Assembly (NCBI RefSeq): GCF_009363615.1
Contig: NZ_CP045384.1
Span: forward strand, 990,501 to 1,054,500
Direction of reading: 5' to 3'
DNA: 64,000 nt
DNA from: Ruegeria sp. THAF33
GTDB lineage: Bacteria; Pseudomonadota; Alphaproteobacteria; Rhodobacterales; Rhodobacteraceae
The first letter of the stretch is position 1. Each line of letters begins with the position of its first letter. The notes below the pieces were generated by a model. It saw only the letters and a list, made by a program, of their open reading frames with translations, did no database searches and was not told the origin of the DNA. Positions 1 to 8,925 of this stretch are shown piece by piece. A program made the translations under genes and the position numbers.

Positions 1-99
1 AACGCCGTGAATGTCCCCGCGTTCCCGACCGTCATCCATACGCCGGACAACCCGTATCAACAAACTCTGACACTTGAGATTTCCGAGGAACGATCATGA
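1..99 (+). CDS. C-terminal end of an unidentified protein (partial)
   Basis: An open frame enters from the left edge and gives 32 residues ending in LEISEERS before a TGA. The stop overlaps the ATG of the next gene (ATGA, 96-99), the usual sign of translational coupling, so this is the tail of the gene just before the di-haem peroxidase in one operon. The fragment (motif FPTVIHTPDNPYQQTLTLEI) is too short to assign to a family. Its reality rests on the overlap and on the absence of stops. Confidence 0.5.
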   Translation, partial: NAVNVPAFPTVIHTPDNPYQQTLTLEISEERS

Positions 100-1394
100 G
101 ACTTCAGATTGCAGCACATGCCGTAGGCATCTGGATGTCGCTTTCAGTTGCTCAGGCGCAAGACCTTGGTCCGAAACCTGAATTCACCGAACCTGACTTT
201 TCAAACGCAGAGTTGGGGCAACTGCTGTTCTACGATCCGATCCTGTCGGGCAACAAGAACATCAGCTGCGCAACCTGTCATCATCCGAAGCTGGGAACGT
301 CCGACGGGCTTTCACTGGGTATCGGCGAAGGTGGGGCTGGGCTGGGTGGTCAGCGCAAGGTCACACAAGACAACAGACCCGAGCAGCGCATTCCCCGGAA
401 CTCGCCCGCGATGTGGAACCTCGGGGCGCTGGAATTCACGACGTTTTTCCATGACGGCCGCCTTGAGACGGACCCGTCACAGCCCAATGGCATCAGAACC
501 CCGTTGGGGACGCATATGAGGCCCGGGTTCAAATCGGCTTTGGCGGCGCAGGCGATGTTTCCGGTGCTGTCACCTGACGAAATGGCGGGGCATTATTCTG
601 AAAACGAGGTGAGCAAGGCCGTACGACTCGGCTTGCTGACCCAAGAGGGTGGCGCCTGGGATCTGATCGCCGCGCGCGTGGCGGCGATACCAGAGTATCA
701 AAGGCGATTTAATGACATTGCGCCCGGAGAAGACATCTCCTTTACCGCAATCGCCAATGTCATTGCCGATTTCATCGCGTTTGAGTGGCGGGCTGACAAC
801 AGCCTGTTTGATCGTGCGATGCGAGGCGAAGATAGGCTGCCCGAACAAGCGCAGCTGGGGATGGAGCTGTTCTACGGAAAGGCTGGATGCAGTGCCTGCC
901 ATTCCGGCTGGTTCCAGACCGATCACGGGTTCTATTCCATCGCCATGCCTCAGATCGGCCCCGGAAAATCAGCCCGTTTCGAAAATCATGTACGGGATGA
1001 CGGGCGACTGCGCGTCACGGGCGACGAGGATGATGCGTTCGCATTCCGCACGCCTTCGCTGCGCAACGTGACCCTGACGGCGCCATATGGCCACAGCGGT
1101 GCCTACGCACGGCTTGAGGATGTCGTGCGTCATCATCTGGATCCGGTTTCCGCTTTGCGGAACTACGCCATCGAAATGGCTGACCTGCCAGAGTTTTTCG
1201 GGGCAGAGGATCAAAAGGCTTTGCTTGATCCCCGGCATGTCGAAGCCATAGCTGCGTCAAACGATCTGGCGCCCATCGACCTGAGTGATGACGAGGTCGA
1301 TGCCATCCTGAGTTTTCTGGGCACGCTGGAAGATCCGGCAGTTCGGTTGGGTGTTCCCCAATCGGTTCCCAGCGGATTGCCCGTCGATCAATGA
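96..1394 (+). CDS. Di-haem cytochrome c peroxidase / MauG-like protein
   Basis: A 432-residue exported c-type cytochrome. A signal peptide covers about residues 1-22 (cleavage near AQA). Two haem-binding CxxCH motifs are visible, CATCH at 58-62 and CSACH at 265-269, the two-domain layout of the CcpA/MauG superfamily. Such proteins either reduce hydrogen peroxide in the periplasm or, like MauG and MbnH, oxidise residues of a partner protein. The start overlaps the upstream stop (ATGA). The gene ends directly against the convergent CRTAC1 gene with no spacer. Which of the two activities applies cannot be told from sequence; a CRTAC1 neighbour fits a protein-partner role, but that is inference. 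Confidence 0.85.
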   Translation: MRLQIAAHAVGIWMSLSVAQAQDLGPKPEFTEPDFSNAELGQLLFYDPILSGNKNISCATCHHPKLGTSDGLSLGIGEGGAGLGGQRKVTQDNRPEQRIPRNSPAMWNLGALEFTTFFHDGRLETDPSQPNGIRTPLGTHMRPGFKSALAAQAMFPVLSPDEMAGHYSENEVSKAVRLGLLTQEGGAWDLIAARVAAIPEYQRRFNDIAPGEDISFTAIANVIADFIAFEWRADNSLFDRAMRGEDRLPEQAQLGMELFYGKAGCSACHSGWFQTDHGFYSIAMPQIGPGKSARFENHVRDDGRLRVTGDEDDAFAFRTPSLRNVTLTAPYGHSGAYARLEDVVRHHLDPVSALRNYAIEMADLPEFFGAEDQKALLDPRHVEAIAASNDLAPIDLSDDEVDAILSFLGTLEDPAVRLGVPQSVPSGLPVDQ

Positions 1395-2906
1395 TCAACG
1401 GCTGAGGCGGATCACCTGATTGGCATCTACCTTCTGCCAATCTCCATGTTCACCATCAGGCCAGATCACCCGTACTTCTGCGGTTTCGAGGTCTCCCAGA
1501 CCAAAGTGGTGGAACCCGGCAATTCCGCTGGCGTGCCCCCCGCCAATGGTCACTTCACGGGTTTGAATGCCCTCGGGCGTCTTGACTTCAATAAAACTGC
1601 CGACTGCCTGTCTGTTGGGGTGGCTCTGGCCGAGATCAATCATGAGCCAGTTGCCGGTCGTCGGCTCATTCTGAAAAACCTCGAGGTCCGAGCCGCGATT
1701 GACCACCACCAAATCCAGCCATCCATCCCCGTTGAAATCCGCCAGAGCCCCGCCGCGGGACTTTGCCATGGACGCGACACCAGCCTCTGATGCTGTTTCG
1801 ACAAACTGACCGGTGAAAGTCTGCATCAACAGATTGTTGGGGTCGTTCTGCGCCGCGTCGGGCATCTGCTCAACATTGCCTTTGGCGACGAAAATGTCGT
1901 CCAGCCCGTCATTGTTGACGTCCCCGAACTGTGCATGCCAGCCGGTCGAGGGGCGGCCGTCTCCTCCTGCATGTGGCCTGTGTGCCGTTGTTCCACGGTC
2001 GTAGGTTGCATCCCGCCATGTCGGCCCATCTGGTGCAGGATCAAAAACCTGGAATTTCTGGTCCCCCATGGACGTCAGATAAACATCGGAAAACCCGTCA
2101 CCGGTCAGATCCCGCGAGGCGATCCCCATGCCCCAGATCGAATAGGGTAGCCATCCATCGGCCTCGCTGTACAGGCGCGGGGTGTCTTCCATGGCCCACA
2201 ATTGCTCTTGCCCGCCACGCACATAATAGTGGCGGTCATTGCTGACACGCAGATCCGCGCGACCCGTGCGCGCCCAGTCGGAAAACAGGATCGACAGGGA
2301 ACAGTGACCGGGTTCCAAACGGACAGGATCGCCGTATTTTTCGCCTTGGGGTTGGTACAGAAGCGTCGGCCCGCAAGCCTCAAAAGGTCCATTCGGATTG
2401 CTTCGGTCGACATAGGTTCCAAAGGCCAGCGTTGGCAGGGTTTGCCCACGTTCCCAAGTGGCGGAAAAGCCGGTTGTCCAATGGTCCTGAGATTGAAAAC
2501 TCAGTGCCGTGAACGGCTCGAACGCGCAGTTCGGTTTGCCACGAAGCAACAGGTCTTTGCCTACGCGCAAAACCGCAAGGTCCAGGAACCCATCGCCGTC
2601 AATATCCACCGGGTATGCGCCGGTCACACGGGTCAAGGATAGATGGCCGGGATTATCCTGAAGAAAACGGACCTCTGTGTCGGATGTGTTGATGAACAAT
2701 TGCGCTGGGCTTGATCCGCCTGCCACGAACATTTCAGGGCGGTCGTCATCATTGCAGTCGAAGACCGCGACACCCCCGCCGACGAAATGTTCCCAGCCGC
2801 CATCGTAAACATGGCCGGGGGTTTCCATCTTTTGAAAGCGGGGTGGAACGGTGTCCGCAGCGGCAGCGGAACCTGCCGCAAGCAAGATTGCCATCTTAGT
2901 TCGCAT
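1395..2906 (-). CDS. CRTAC1 family protein (FG-GAP/VCBS repeats with ASPIC/UnbV C-terminus)
   Basis: A 503-residue protein, probably exported: a short hydrophobic leader (MAILLAAGSAAAA) follows the initial MRTK, and the ATG at 2894 is an alternative start. It has several FG-GAP/VCBS-type calcium-binding turns, for example DCNDDDRPEMFV, DIDGDGFLDLAV, DLTGDGFSDVYL, DVNNDGLDDIFV and DFNGDGWLDLVV, which build a beta-propeller. The last 80 or so residues (GSFIEVKTPEGIQ..., VIWPDGEHGDW) match the ASPIC/UnbV domain. Four cysteines lie in the repeat region and may form disulfides. The start overlaps the end of the ROK gene by 11 bases, so the two are co-transcribed. Function is unknown; such proteins are usually surface or periplasmic. 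Confidence 0.85.
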   Translation of the reverse strand: MRTKMAILLAAGSAAAADTVPPRFQKMETPGHVYDGGWEHFVGGGVAVFDCNDDDRPEMFVAGGSSPAQLFINTSDTEVRFLQDNPGHLSLTRVTGAYPVDIDGDGFLDLAVLRVGKDLLLRGKPNCAFEPFTALSFQSQDHWTTGFSATWERGQTLPTLAFGTYVDRSNPNGPFEACGPTLLYQPQGEKYGDPVRLEPGHCSLSILFSDWARTGRADLRVSNDRHYYVRGGQEQLWAMEDTPRLYSEADGWLPYSIWGMGIASRDLTGDGFSDVYLTSMGDQKFQVFDPAPDGPTWRDATYDRGTTAHRPHAGGDGRPSTGWHAQFGDVNNDGLDDIFVAKGNVEQMPDAAQNDPNNLLMQTFTGQFVETASEAGVASMAKSRGGALADFNGDGWLDLVVVNRGSDLEVFQNEPTTGNWLMIDLGQSHPNRQAVGSFIEVKTPEGIQTREVTIGGGHASGIAGFHHFGLGDLETAEVRVIWPDGEHGDWQKVDANQVIRLSR

Positions 2907-4113
2907 GAGCCGCCAGTTCCCTGACCTTCAGGATAGAGACTTGTTCAATTCCATAAGCCGCTGCCCCTTTTGCCCACATTGAATCGCCCCAGTGGTTGAC
3001 CTTGATTTCCGGCAACGGCGCGTCGACGCTGACGACGCCGTTTTGGACACGTGCCATCACCTCGTCTGAATGCAGGTAATCAAAGCGGCCTCTGGCGCCG
3101 GACAGGATAATGCACTCGGGGTCGAACAGATTGATCAGGTTCGAAACTCCCATCCCGAACATTTGGCCCGCGCGGGCCAGAACGGAAATGGATCGGGCGT
3201 CGCCGGCTTTTGCTGCTGCAAGTATATCGACAAGAGTGCGGGGATCCGTTGCTTCACTGGCGATCGTGGCTTCGCGGATCAGGGCGTATTCCCCCACATA
3301 GGCCTCGAGGCATCCGCGCTGGCCGCACTGACACAAGGCACCGTCCAACTGAACTTTGAGGTGCCCGAATTCTGCGCCGCATCCGCGTTCACCGCGATAA
3401 AGCTTGCCATCAAGGACGATGCCCAGGCCGATGCCATGTTCGATCGTAACAACCAAAAAGTTCTTCAGCCCCTTTCCCAACCCAAAAAGCTGTTCCGCCT
3501 TTGCGACCAGATTGGCGTCGTTTTCGATGAAGGCGGGGCAGGGGAGCACCTTGGACAACAGCGGGCTCAAATCCACATTTCGTTCCGTCAGCGAAGATGA
3601 CCAATGCACAAAGTTCTGATTTGCATCGATAAGGCCAGCGATGCCGATGCAGACACCTGACAAATCGGCAAGGGATCGGTTTGCCGAGGCGCAGGCCTGA
3701 TCAAGCACGCCGCGGATCTTCTTGGCAAACGCATCCGGGGCCATGCGGGCTTGGTCCAGCGGATGCGTGTACGAAGTGATTTCGGTTCCTTCAAAATCCA
3801 CGAGAATGACTGAAACCTGCTGGCGGGCGACTTTCACGCCCGCGATCAGATGTGACGCGCCATTTAGTTTCAGCTGTACCCGCGGTCTGCCGCGGCGCGC
3901 TGATTTGGAAGGTGTTTCGCTTTCTATTTCCGCAATCAGACCGGCAGACAGCAGATCGGCAGTGGCGGACGTGATGGTCGCTGGGCTCGTCTCCAACGCG
4001 GTGGCGATGTCGATTCGCGAAATGGTGCCTGTGGCCCGGATTTTTTCCAGAACGCGCAGGCGAGTGACGTTCCTTTGGTCCGTGGCATTTGAAGAAGCTT
4101 TGCTTTTCAGCAT
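2896..4113 (-). CDS. ROK family transcriptional repressor, probable xylose regulator
   Basis: A 405-residue NagC/XylR/Mlc type protein. A winged helix-turn-helix occupies about residues 14-62. A ROK sugar-binding domain follows with the ENDAN motif (197-201) and the zinc-binding set H251 and C261/C263/C268 in CQCGQRGCLE. It is divergent from xylF, and the shared intergenic region holds overlapping inverted repeats, so it very likely represses the xylose operon and is released by xylose or a derivative. Its reading frame runs into the CRTAC1 gene. The regulatory target is inferred from position; the family call is firm. Confidence 0.88.
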   Translation of the reverse strand: MLKSKASSNATDQRNVTRLRVLEKIRATGTISRIDIATALETSPATITSATADLLSAGLIAEIESETPSKSARRGRPRVQLKLNGASHLIAGVKVARQQVSVILVDFEGTEITSYTHPLDQARMAPDAFAKKIRGVLDQACASANRSLADLSGVCIGIAGLIDANQNFVHWSSSLTERNVDLSPLLSKVLPCPAFIENDANLVAKAEQLFGLGKGLKNFLVVTIEHGIGLGIVLDGKLYRGERGCGAEFGHLKVQLDGALCQCGQRGCLEAYVGEYALIREATIASEATDPRTLVDILAAAKAGDARSISVLARAGQMFGMGVSNLINLFDPECIILSGARGRFDYLHSDEVMARVQNGVVSVDAPLPEIKVNHWGDSMWAKGAAAYGIEQVSILKVRELAAHAN

Positions 4114-4156
4114 CTTGCCCTCGCGAATCTGATCCCTGTTTCAACCTAGGTGGTTT

Positions 4157-4206
4157 TTTCAGTTACCGATAGCATAAATATTTTACCGACTGAAATAAAT
4201 ATGCTA
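4157..4206. promoter_or_regulatory. Overlapping inverted repeats, candidate ROK operator for the xylose operon
   Basis: Two interleaved inverted repeats lie between the divergent ROK gene and xylF. TTTCAGT at 4157-4163 pairs with ACTGAAA at 4189-4195. TAGCATAAATATTT from 4170 pairs with AAATAAATATGCTA ending at 4206 with two mismatches. The heptamer TTACCGA also occurs twice (4163-4169 and 4183-4189). The AT-rich symmetry suits a ROK repressor site. Binding is not shown. Confidence 0.55.
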
Positions 4207-4266
4207 CTCAGAATTATCGGGGCCACGAATCATGAAACGATGGCTCAATGAAACCGGGAGGAAATC

Positions 4267-5286
4267 ATGAAACGAATTCTCAGCGCCTCTGTCGTGGCGG
4301 TCCTGATGGGGACAGCCGCATTCGCAGAGCCCACGGTCGGCGTAAGCTGGTCGAATTTCCAGGAAGAGCGTTGGAAGACCGACGAAGCGGCGATCAAGGC
4401 CGCACTGGAAGCGGGCGGTGCGGAATACATCTCGTCGGATGCCCAATCTTCTTCTGCCAAGCAATTGTCGGATATTGAAAGTCTGATTGCCCAGGGCGTC
4501 GATGCGCTGATCATTCTGGCGCAGGATTCCCAGGCCATCGGCCCGGCAGTGCAGGCGGCGGCAGACGAAGGCATTCCGGTCATCGCGTATGACCGTCTGA
4601 TCGAAGATGACCGTGCCTTCTATCTGACATTCGATAACGTTGAAGTCGGCCGCATGCAGGCCCGCGCGGTGTTCGAAGCGATGCCGAAAGGCAACTATGT
4701 GATGATCAAGGGCTCGCCCACGGATCCGAACGCGGATTTCCTGCGCGGCGGTCAGCAAGAGATCATCCAGGCCGCCGTTGACAGCGGCGATATCGTCATC
4801 GTGGGTGAAGCTTATACCGACGGTTGGCTGCCGGCGAACGCACAGCGCAACATGGAGCAAATCCTTACCGCGAACGAAAACAACGTTGATGCCGTCGTGG
4901 CCTCGAATGACGGTACTGCCGGCGGCGTTGTTGCAGCACTGACCGCGCAGGGCATGGAAGGCATTCCGGTCTCGGGTCAGGATGGCGATCACGCGGCGCT
5001 GAACCGGGTTGCCAAGGGTACGCAGACCGTTTCTGTCTGGAAAGATGCGCGTGAACTGGGCAAAGCTGCCGGTGAAATTGCAGTTGCGTTGAGCAATGGA
5101 ACAAGCCCCGAGGACATTGAAGGTGCCATCAAATGGACTTCGCCTGGCGGAACCGAGATGAACTCGGTCTTCCTTGCGCCTGTACCGATCACCAAAGACA
5201 ACCTGTCCGTCGTGGTCGATGCTGGCTGGATTCCGTTGGAAGACCTGTGCCAGGGCGTCGAAAACGGCCCTGCACCCTGTAACTAA
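4267..5286 (+). CDS. xylF: Xylose ABC transporter substrate-binding protein
   Basis: A 339-residue periplasmic sugar-binding protein of the CUT2 class with a signal peptide over residues 1-20 (cleavage after AFA). The order VGVSWSNFQEERWKTD, YDRLI, KGSPTDPNA and SNDGTAGG is characteristic of XylF. It captures xylose and delivers it to XylH. A strong ribosome site (GGGAGG) sits just before the ATG. It is the first gene of xylFHGA and is followed by a stable hairpin before xylH, which probably keeps binding protein in excess over the membrane parts. Confidence 0.93.
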   Translation: MKRILSASVVAVLMGTAAFAEPTVGVSWSNFQEERWKTDEAAIKAALEAGGAEYISSDAQSSSAKQLSDIESLIAQGVDALIILAQDSQAIGPAVQAAADEGIPVIAYDRLIEDDRAFYLTFDNVEVGRMQARAVFEAMPKGNYVMIKGSPTDPNADFLRGGQQEIIQAAVDSGDIVIVGEAYTDGWLPANAQRNMEQILTANENNVDAVVASNDGTAGGVVAALTAQGMEGIPVSGQDGDHAALNRVAKGTQTVSVWKDARELGKAAGEIAVALSNGTSPEDIEGAIKWTSPGGTEMNSVFLAPVPITKDNLSVVVDAGWIPLEDLCQGVENGPAPCN

Positions 5287-5306
5287 ACCAAGTTCCAAAC
5301 TATAAT

Positions 5307-5336
5307 ATCTCTGGCCCGCAAGGGTGGGCCAGAGAT
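5307..5336 (+). terminator. Hairpin between xylF and xylH (attenuator or mRNA-stabilising)
   Basis: A perfect 11-bp inverted repeat (ATCTCTGGCCC / GGGCCAGAGAT) with an 8-base loop lies between xylF and xylH and has no T-run after it. Hairpins in this place usually protect the upstream binding-protein message or stop a fraction of transcripts. The structure is read from sequence; its effect is inferred. Confidence 0.6.
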
Positions 5337-5361
5337 CACAGCTGAACATGAAAGATCGGAT

Positions 5362-6660
5362 ATGACCGAAACTTCGTCTCAGCCGGTACCCCAAAAAGCA
5401 AAGGCCAACCTGTTTCAGCAACTGGAACTGGATATGCGGCTATTGGGCATGATCGGCGCCTTCATCATCCTGTGCATTGGCTTCAACATCGTGACGGATG
5501 GCCGCTTTCTGACGCCCAGAAACCTGTTCAACCTGTCGATCCAGACCGTCTCGGTTGCGATCATGGCCTGCGGCATGGTGTTCATCATCGTCATGCGCCA
5601 CATTGACCTGTCGGTTGGGGCGCTGCTGGCGACCACATCTGCCGTTATGGCGATGACGCAAACCGAGCTGTTGCCGAATGTTCTGGGCATGGGATTGAAC
5701 CACCCGGCGACCTGGGCGATCACGTTGGTGGTTGGCCTTGTGGTGGGCACATTGATCGGCGCGTTCCACGGTTGGATGGTGGGGTACCTGACCATCCCAG
5801 CCTTTATCGTGACGCTTGGTGGTTTTCTGGTCTGGCGCAATGTTGCTTGGTACATGACCGATGGCCAGACGATCGGCCCGCTGGACAGCACCTTCCTGAT
5901 GTTCGGCGGTACCAACGGAACGTTGGGAACAACGGTCAGTCTTCTGTTCGGCCTTGCGGCCACGGCCGTCGCGATCTGGGCATTGTGGAGCGGTCGCCGG
6001 TCCAAAGCAGCCCACGGGTTCCCTGTTAAGCCGGTTTGGGCTGAAACAACACTGGCCGGGATCATTGGCATCGCCATCATGGGCTATGTCTTGATCGTCA
6101 ACAGCTATGCCATCCCGACACGCCGTCTGGAACGTATGTTCGAAGCGCGGGGTGAGACCATGCCCGAGGGGTTGGTTGTCGGCTACGGCATTCCGATCTC
6201 GGTCCTGATCCTGATCATTGTGGCGGTGACATTGACCGTCGTGGCCCGCAAAACCCGCTTTGGCCGTTACATCTTTGCCACTGGCGGCAACCCGGATGCA
6301 GCCGAATTGTCTGGCATCAACACCCGTTTGATGACCGTCAAGATCTTTGCCCTGATGGGGTTTCTCTGTGCACTGTCGGCGGTTGTGGCCTCGGCCCGTC
6401 TGGCCAATCACTCGAATGATATCGGGACGCTGGATGAGCTTCGCGTGATTGCCGCTGCCGTGATTGGTGGAACCGCGCTGTCCGGCGGCATCGGAACGAT
6501 CTACGGCGCAATCCTTGGCGCGTTGATCATGCAGGCGCTGCAATCCGGCATGGCCATGGTTGGCGTGGATGCGCCGTTTCAGAACATCGTCGTCGGCACC
6601 GTCCTGGTTCTGGCCGTCTATATCGACATCGTCTATCGCAAACGTCTGGGGGCGAAATGA
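5362..6660 (+). CDS. xylH: Xylose ABC transporter permease
   Basis: A 432-residue integral membrane protein of the CUT2 (RbsC/XylH) family with about ten predicted membrane segments. It includes the family stretches [13 protein letters not shown] near the first third and [13 protein letters not shown] with [16 protein letters not shown] near the end. It forms the xylose channel with XylG. Its last codons overlap xylG (ATGA, 6657-6660), so the two are translated together. Confidence 0.92.
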   Translation: MTETSSQPVPQKAKANLFQQLELDMRLLGMIGAFIILCIGFNIVTDGRFLTPRNLFNLSIQTVSVAIMACGMVFIIVMRHIDLSVGALLATTSAVMAMTQTELLPNVLGMGLNHPATWAITLVVGLVVGTLIGAFHGWMVGYLTIPAFIVTLGGFLVWRNVAWYMTDGQTIGPLDSTFLMFGGTNGTLGTTVSLLFGLAATAVAIWALWSGRRSKAAHGFPVKPVWAETTLAGIIGIAIMGYVLIVNSYAIPTRRLERMFEARGETMPEGLVVGYGIPISVLILIIVAVTLTVVARKTRFGRYIFATGGNPDAAELSGINTRLMTVKIFALMGFLCALSAVVASARLANHSNDIGTLDELRVIAAAVIGGTALSGGIGTIYGAILGALIMQALQSGMAMVGVDAPFQNIVVGTVLVLAVYIDIVYRKRLGAK

Positions 6661-7457
6661 TGCAAGCACAAGAAACACAGAACCGGGCTTCGGGTCGCGG
6701 ATCGGGCCAGCCTCCGCTGGTGGAAATGCGCGATATCTCGATTTCCTTCGGGGGTATCAAGGCGGTAGACCATGTGTCGGTTGATCTCTACCCGGGCGAG
6801 GTCGTGGGCCTTCTGGGCCACAACGGGGCCGGCAAATCCACCCTGATCAAGGTTCTTTCGGGCGCCTATCAGATGGACCATGGCGAAATCCTGATCGACG
6901 GCAAGAAGGTCGACATCAACAACCCCCGTGACGCGCGCGCCAACAATATCGAGACGATCTATCAGACGCTGGCGCTGGCGGACAACCTGGATGCAAGTTC
7001 GAACCTGTTTCTGGGCCGCGAAATGGTCACGCCCTTTGGTCTGGTCAACGACGCCGCGATGGAGGCGGAATGCCGCAAGATCATGGCGCAGCTGAACCCG
7101 AACTTTCAGAAGTTCAATGATCCGGTCTCGGCCCTGTCGGGCGGTCAGCGTCAATCGGTGGCCATTGCACGGGCGGTGTATTTCAACGCGCGTATCCTGA
7201 TCATGGACGAGCCCACGGCCGCACTTGGCCCGCACGAAACACAGATGGTGGCGGACCTGATCCAACAGCTCAAGGCGCAGGGGATCGGGATTTTCCTGAT
7301 CGACCATGATGTTCACGCGGTGATGGAGCTGTGTGACCGGGCCTCGGTCATGAAGAACGGGCAATTGGTTGGAACAGTCGATATCGCAGACGTCACAGAT
7401 GACGATCTGTTGTCGATGATCATTCTGGGCAAAAAGCCCGGCGAAAAGACGGAATGA
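6657..7457 (+). CDS. xylG: Xylose ABC transporter ATP-binding protein (single-domain form)
   Basis: A 266-residue ATPase with Walker A GHNGAGKS at 54-61, signature LSGGQRQ, Walker [11 protein letters not shown] and an H-loop histidine in LIDHDVHAV. Enteric XylG and RbsA are about 500 residues with two fused ATPase domains; this one has a single domain like rhizobial FrcA, so it must work as a homodimer. It overlaps xylH by four bases and lies 10 bases before xylA. The name follows the operon context. Confidence 0.9.
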   Translation: MMQAQETQNRASGRGSGQPPLVEMRDISISFGGIKAVDHVSVDLYPGEVVGLLGHNGAGKSTLIKVLSGAYQMDHGEILIDGKKVDINNPRDARANNIETIYQTLALADNLDASSNLFLGREMVTPFGLVNDAAMEAECRKIMAQLNPNFQKFNDPVSALSGGQRQSVAIARAVYFNARILIMDEPTAALGPHETQMVADLIQQLKAQGIGIFLIDHDVHAVMELCDRASVMKNGQLVGTVDIADVTDDDLLSMIILGKKPGEKTE

Positions 7458-7467
7458 GGTAAGCGAA

Positions 7468-8775
7468 ATGACGAGCGGTTTTTTTCAGGGAATTGAAGAA
7501 GTCCAATTTGAAGGCGAGGACAGCAAGAACCCGCTCGCATTCCGTCACTACAACCCGGACGAGATCATCTTGGGCAAGCGCATGGAGGATCGCCTGCGTT
7601 TTGCCGTGGCGTGGTGGCATTCCTTCGCGTGGGAGGGCGGAGATCCGTTTGGCGGCCCCACTTTCGAGCGCCCCTGGCACCCACAGGATGACATGGGCCG
7701 CGCCAAGATGAAGGCCGATATCGCGTTCGAGATGTTCCAGATTCTGGGACAGCCCTATTTCTGCTGGCATGATGCCGATATCCGTCCAGAGCAGGGGAAC
7801 TTCGCCGACAATCTGCGCACGTTGAACGAGATCACCGACTATATCGGTGAAAAGATGCAGGCATCCGGCACCAAGCTGTTGTGGGGTACGGCCAACATGT
7901 TCAGCCATCGCCGCTGGATGGGCGGTGCCAGCACCAATCCCGATCCCGACGTCTTTGCCTTTGCTGCCGCCACGGTGAAATCCTGCATGGATGCCACCCA
8001 CAAGCTGGGCGGCGAAAACTATGTGCTTTGGGGTGGGCGCGAAGGGTACGAGACGCTGCTCAACACCGACATGAAAACCGAGCTGGATCATATGGGCCGG
8101 TTCCTGAACATGGTGGTCGAGTACAAGCACAAGATCGGGTTCAAAGGTGCGATCCTCGTCGAACCCAAACCGCAGGAGCCATCAAAGCACCAATATGATT
8201 TCGATGCCGCGACCTGCATTGGTTTCCTGCGCAAATATGGGCTTGAGAATGAGGTCAAACTGAACCTCGAACAGGGTCACGCGATCCTGGCGGGGCACAG
8301 TTTTGAACATGAGATAGCCGTAGCCGCGGCCGAGGGGATGCTGGGCTCCATCGACATGAACCGGAACGACTATCAATCGGGTTGGGATACGGATCAGTTC
8401 CCCAACAACACCCCCGAGGTTGCGCTGGCCTATTACCACATCCTGAAGGCGGGTGGGTTTACCACCGGCGGCACCAATTTCGATGCCAAGCTGCGCAGGC
8501 AGTCGATTGATGCCGAAGATCTGATCGCCGCGCATGTGGGCGGGATGGATATCTGTGCCCGGGGCCTGAAAGCAGCGGCAGCGATGATCGAAGATGGCGG
8601 ATTGGAACAGGCGCTGGCTGATCGGTACGCGGGCTGGAATACGCCCGAGGCGCAGGCAATGCTGACCTCTGGTCTTGACGAGATTGCAGCGCGGGTACTG
8701 GCCGAGGATCTCAATCCAACGCCGCGCTCGGGGCGCCAGGAAATCCTCGAGAACTACGTGAGCCGTTTTGTCTGA
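7468..8775 (+). CDS. xylA: Xylose isomerase
   Basis: A 435-residue class II xylose isomerase that converts D-xylose to D-xylulose in the cytoplasm. Metal and catalytic positions can be read: [10 protein letters not shown] (catalytic His/Asp pair), [51 protein letters not shown] and [11 protein letters not shown]. It is the last gene of the operon seen here. Xylulokinase (xylB), the next step, is not in the window. Confidence 0.95.
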   Translation: MTSGFFQGIEEVQFEGEDSKNPLAFRHYNPDEIILGKRMEDRLRFAVAWWHSFAWEGGDPFGGPTFERPWHPQDDMGRAKMKADIAFEMFQILGQPYFCWHDADIRPEQGNFADNLRTLNEITDYIGEKMQASGTKLLWGTANMFSHRRWMGGASTNPDPDVFAFAAATVKSCMDATHKLGGENYVLWGGREGYETLLNTDMKTELDHMGRFLNMVVEYKHKIGFKGAILVEPKPQEPSKHQYDFDAATCIGFLRKYGLENEVKLNLEQGHAILAGHSFEHEIAVAAAEGMLGSIDMNRNDYQSGWDTDQFPNNTPEVALAYYHILKAGGFTTGGTNFDAKLRRQSIDAEDLIAAHVGGMDICARGLKAAAAMIEDGGLEQALADRYAGWNTPEAQAMLTSGLDEIAARVLAEDLNPTPRSGRQEILENYVSRFV

Positions 8776-8925
8776 TCCCCGTGGGTTCAGCCGGTCCTGA
8801 AAATAACTTGTGTACAATGCCCCGGAAACGCGTGAGTTTGCTTCAGCGTTGGCCGGGGCTTTCCCTTGCTGGGCGCAACGGCATCAAAGGCCCGTCGGGG
8901 CCGAACAGGTGGGGCGAACAGGGTT

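Noticed and set aside
4204..5421. A 405-codon frame antisense to xylF
   Set aside because: xylF on the plus strand has a signal peptide, ribosome site and full family similarity; the antisense product shows none.
5440..6678. A 412-codon frame antisense to xylH
   Set aside because: Its product is very rich in Asp, His, Gln and Arg because it mirrors hydrophobic codons of the permease.
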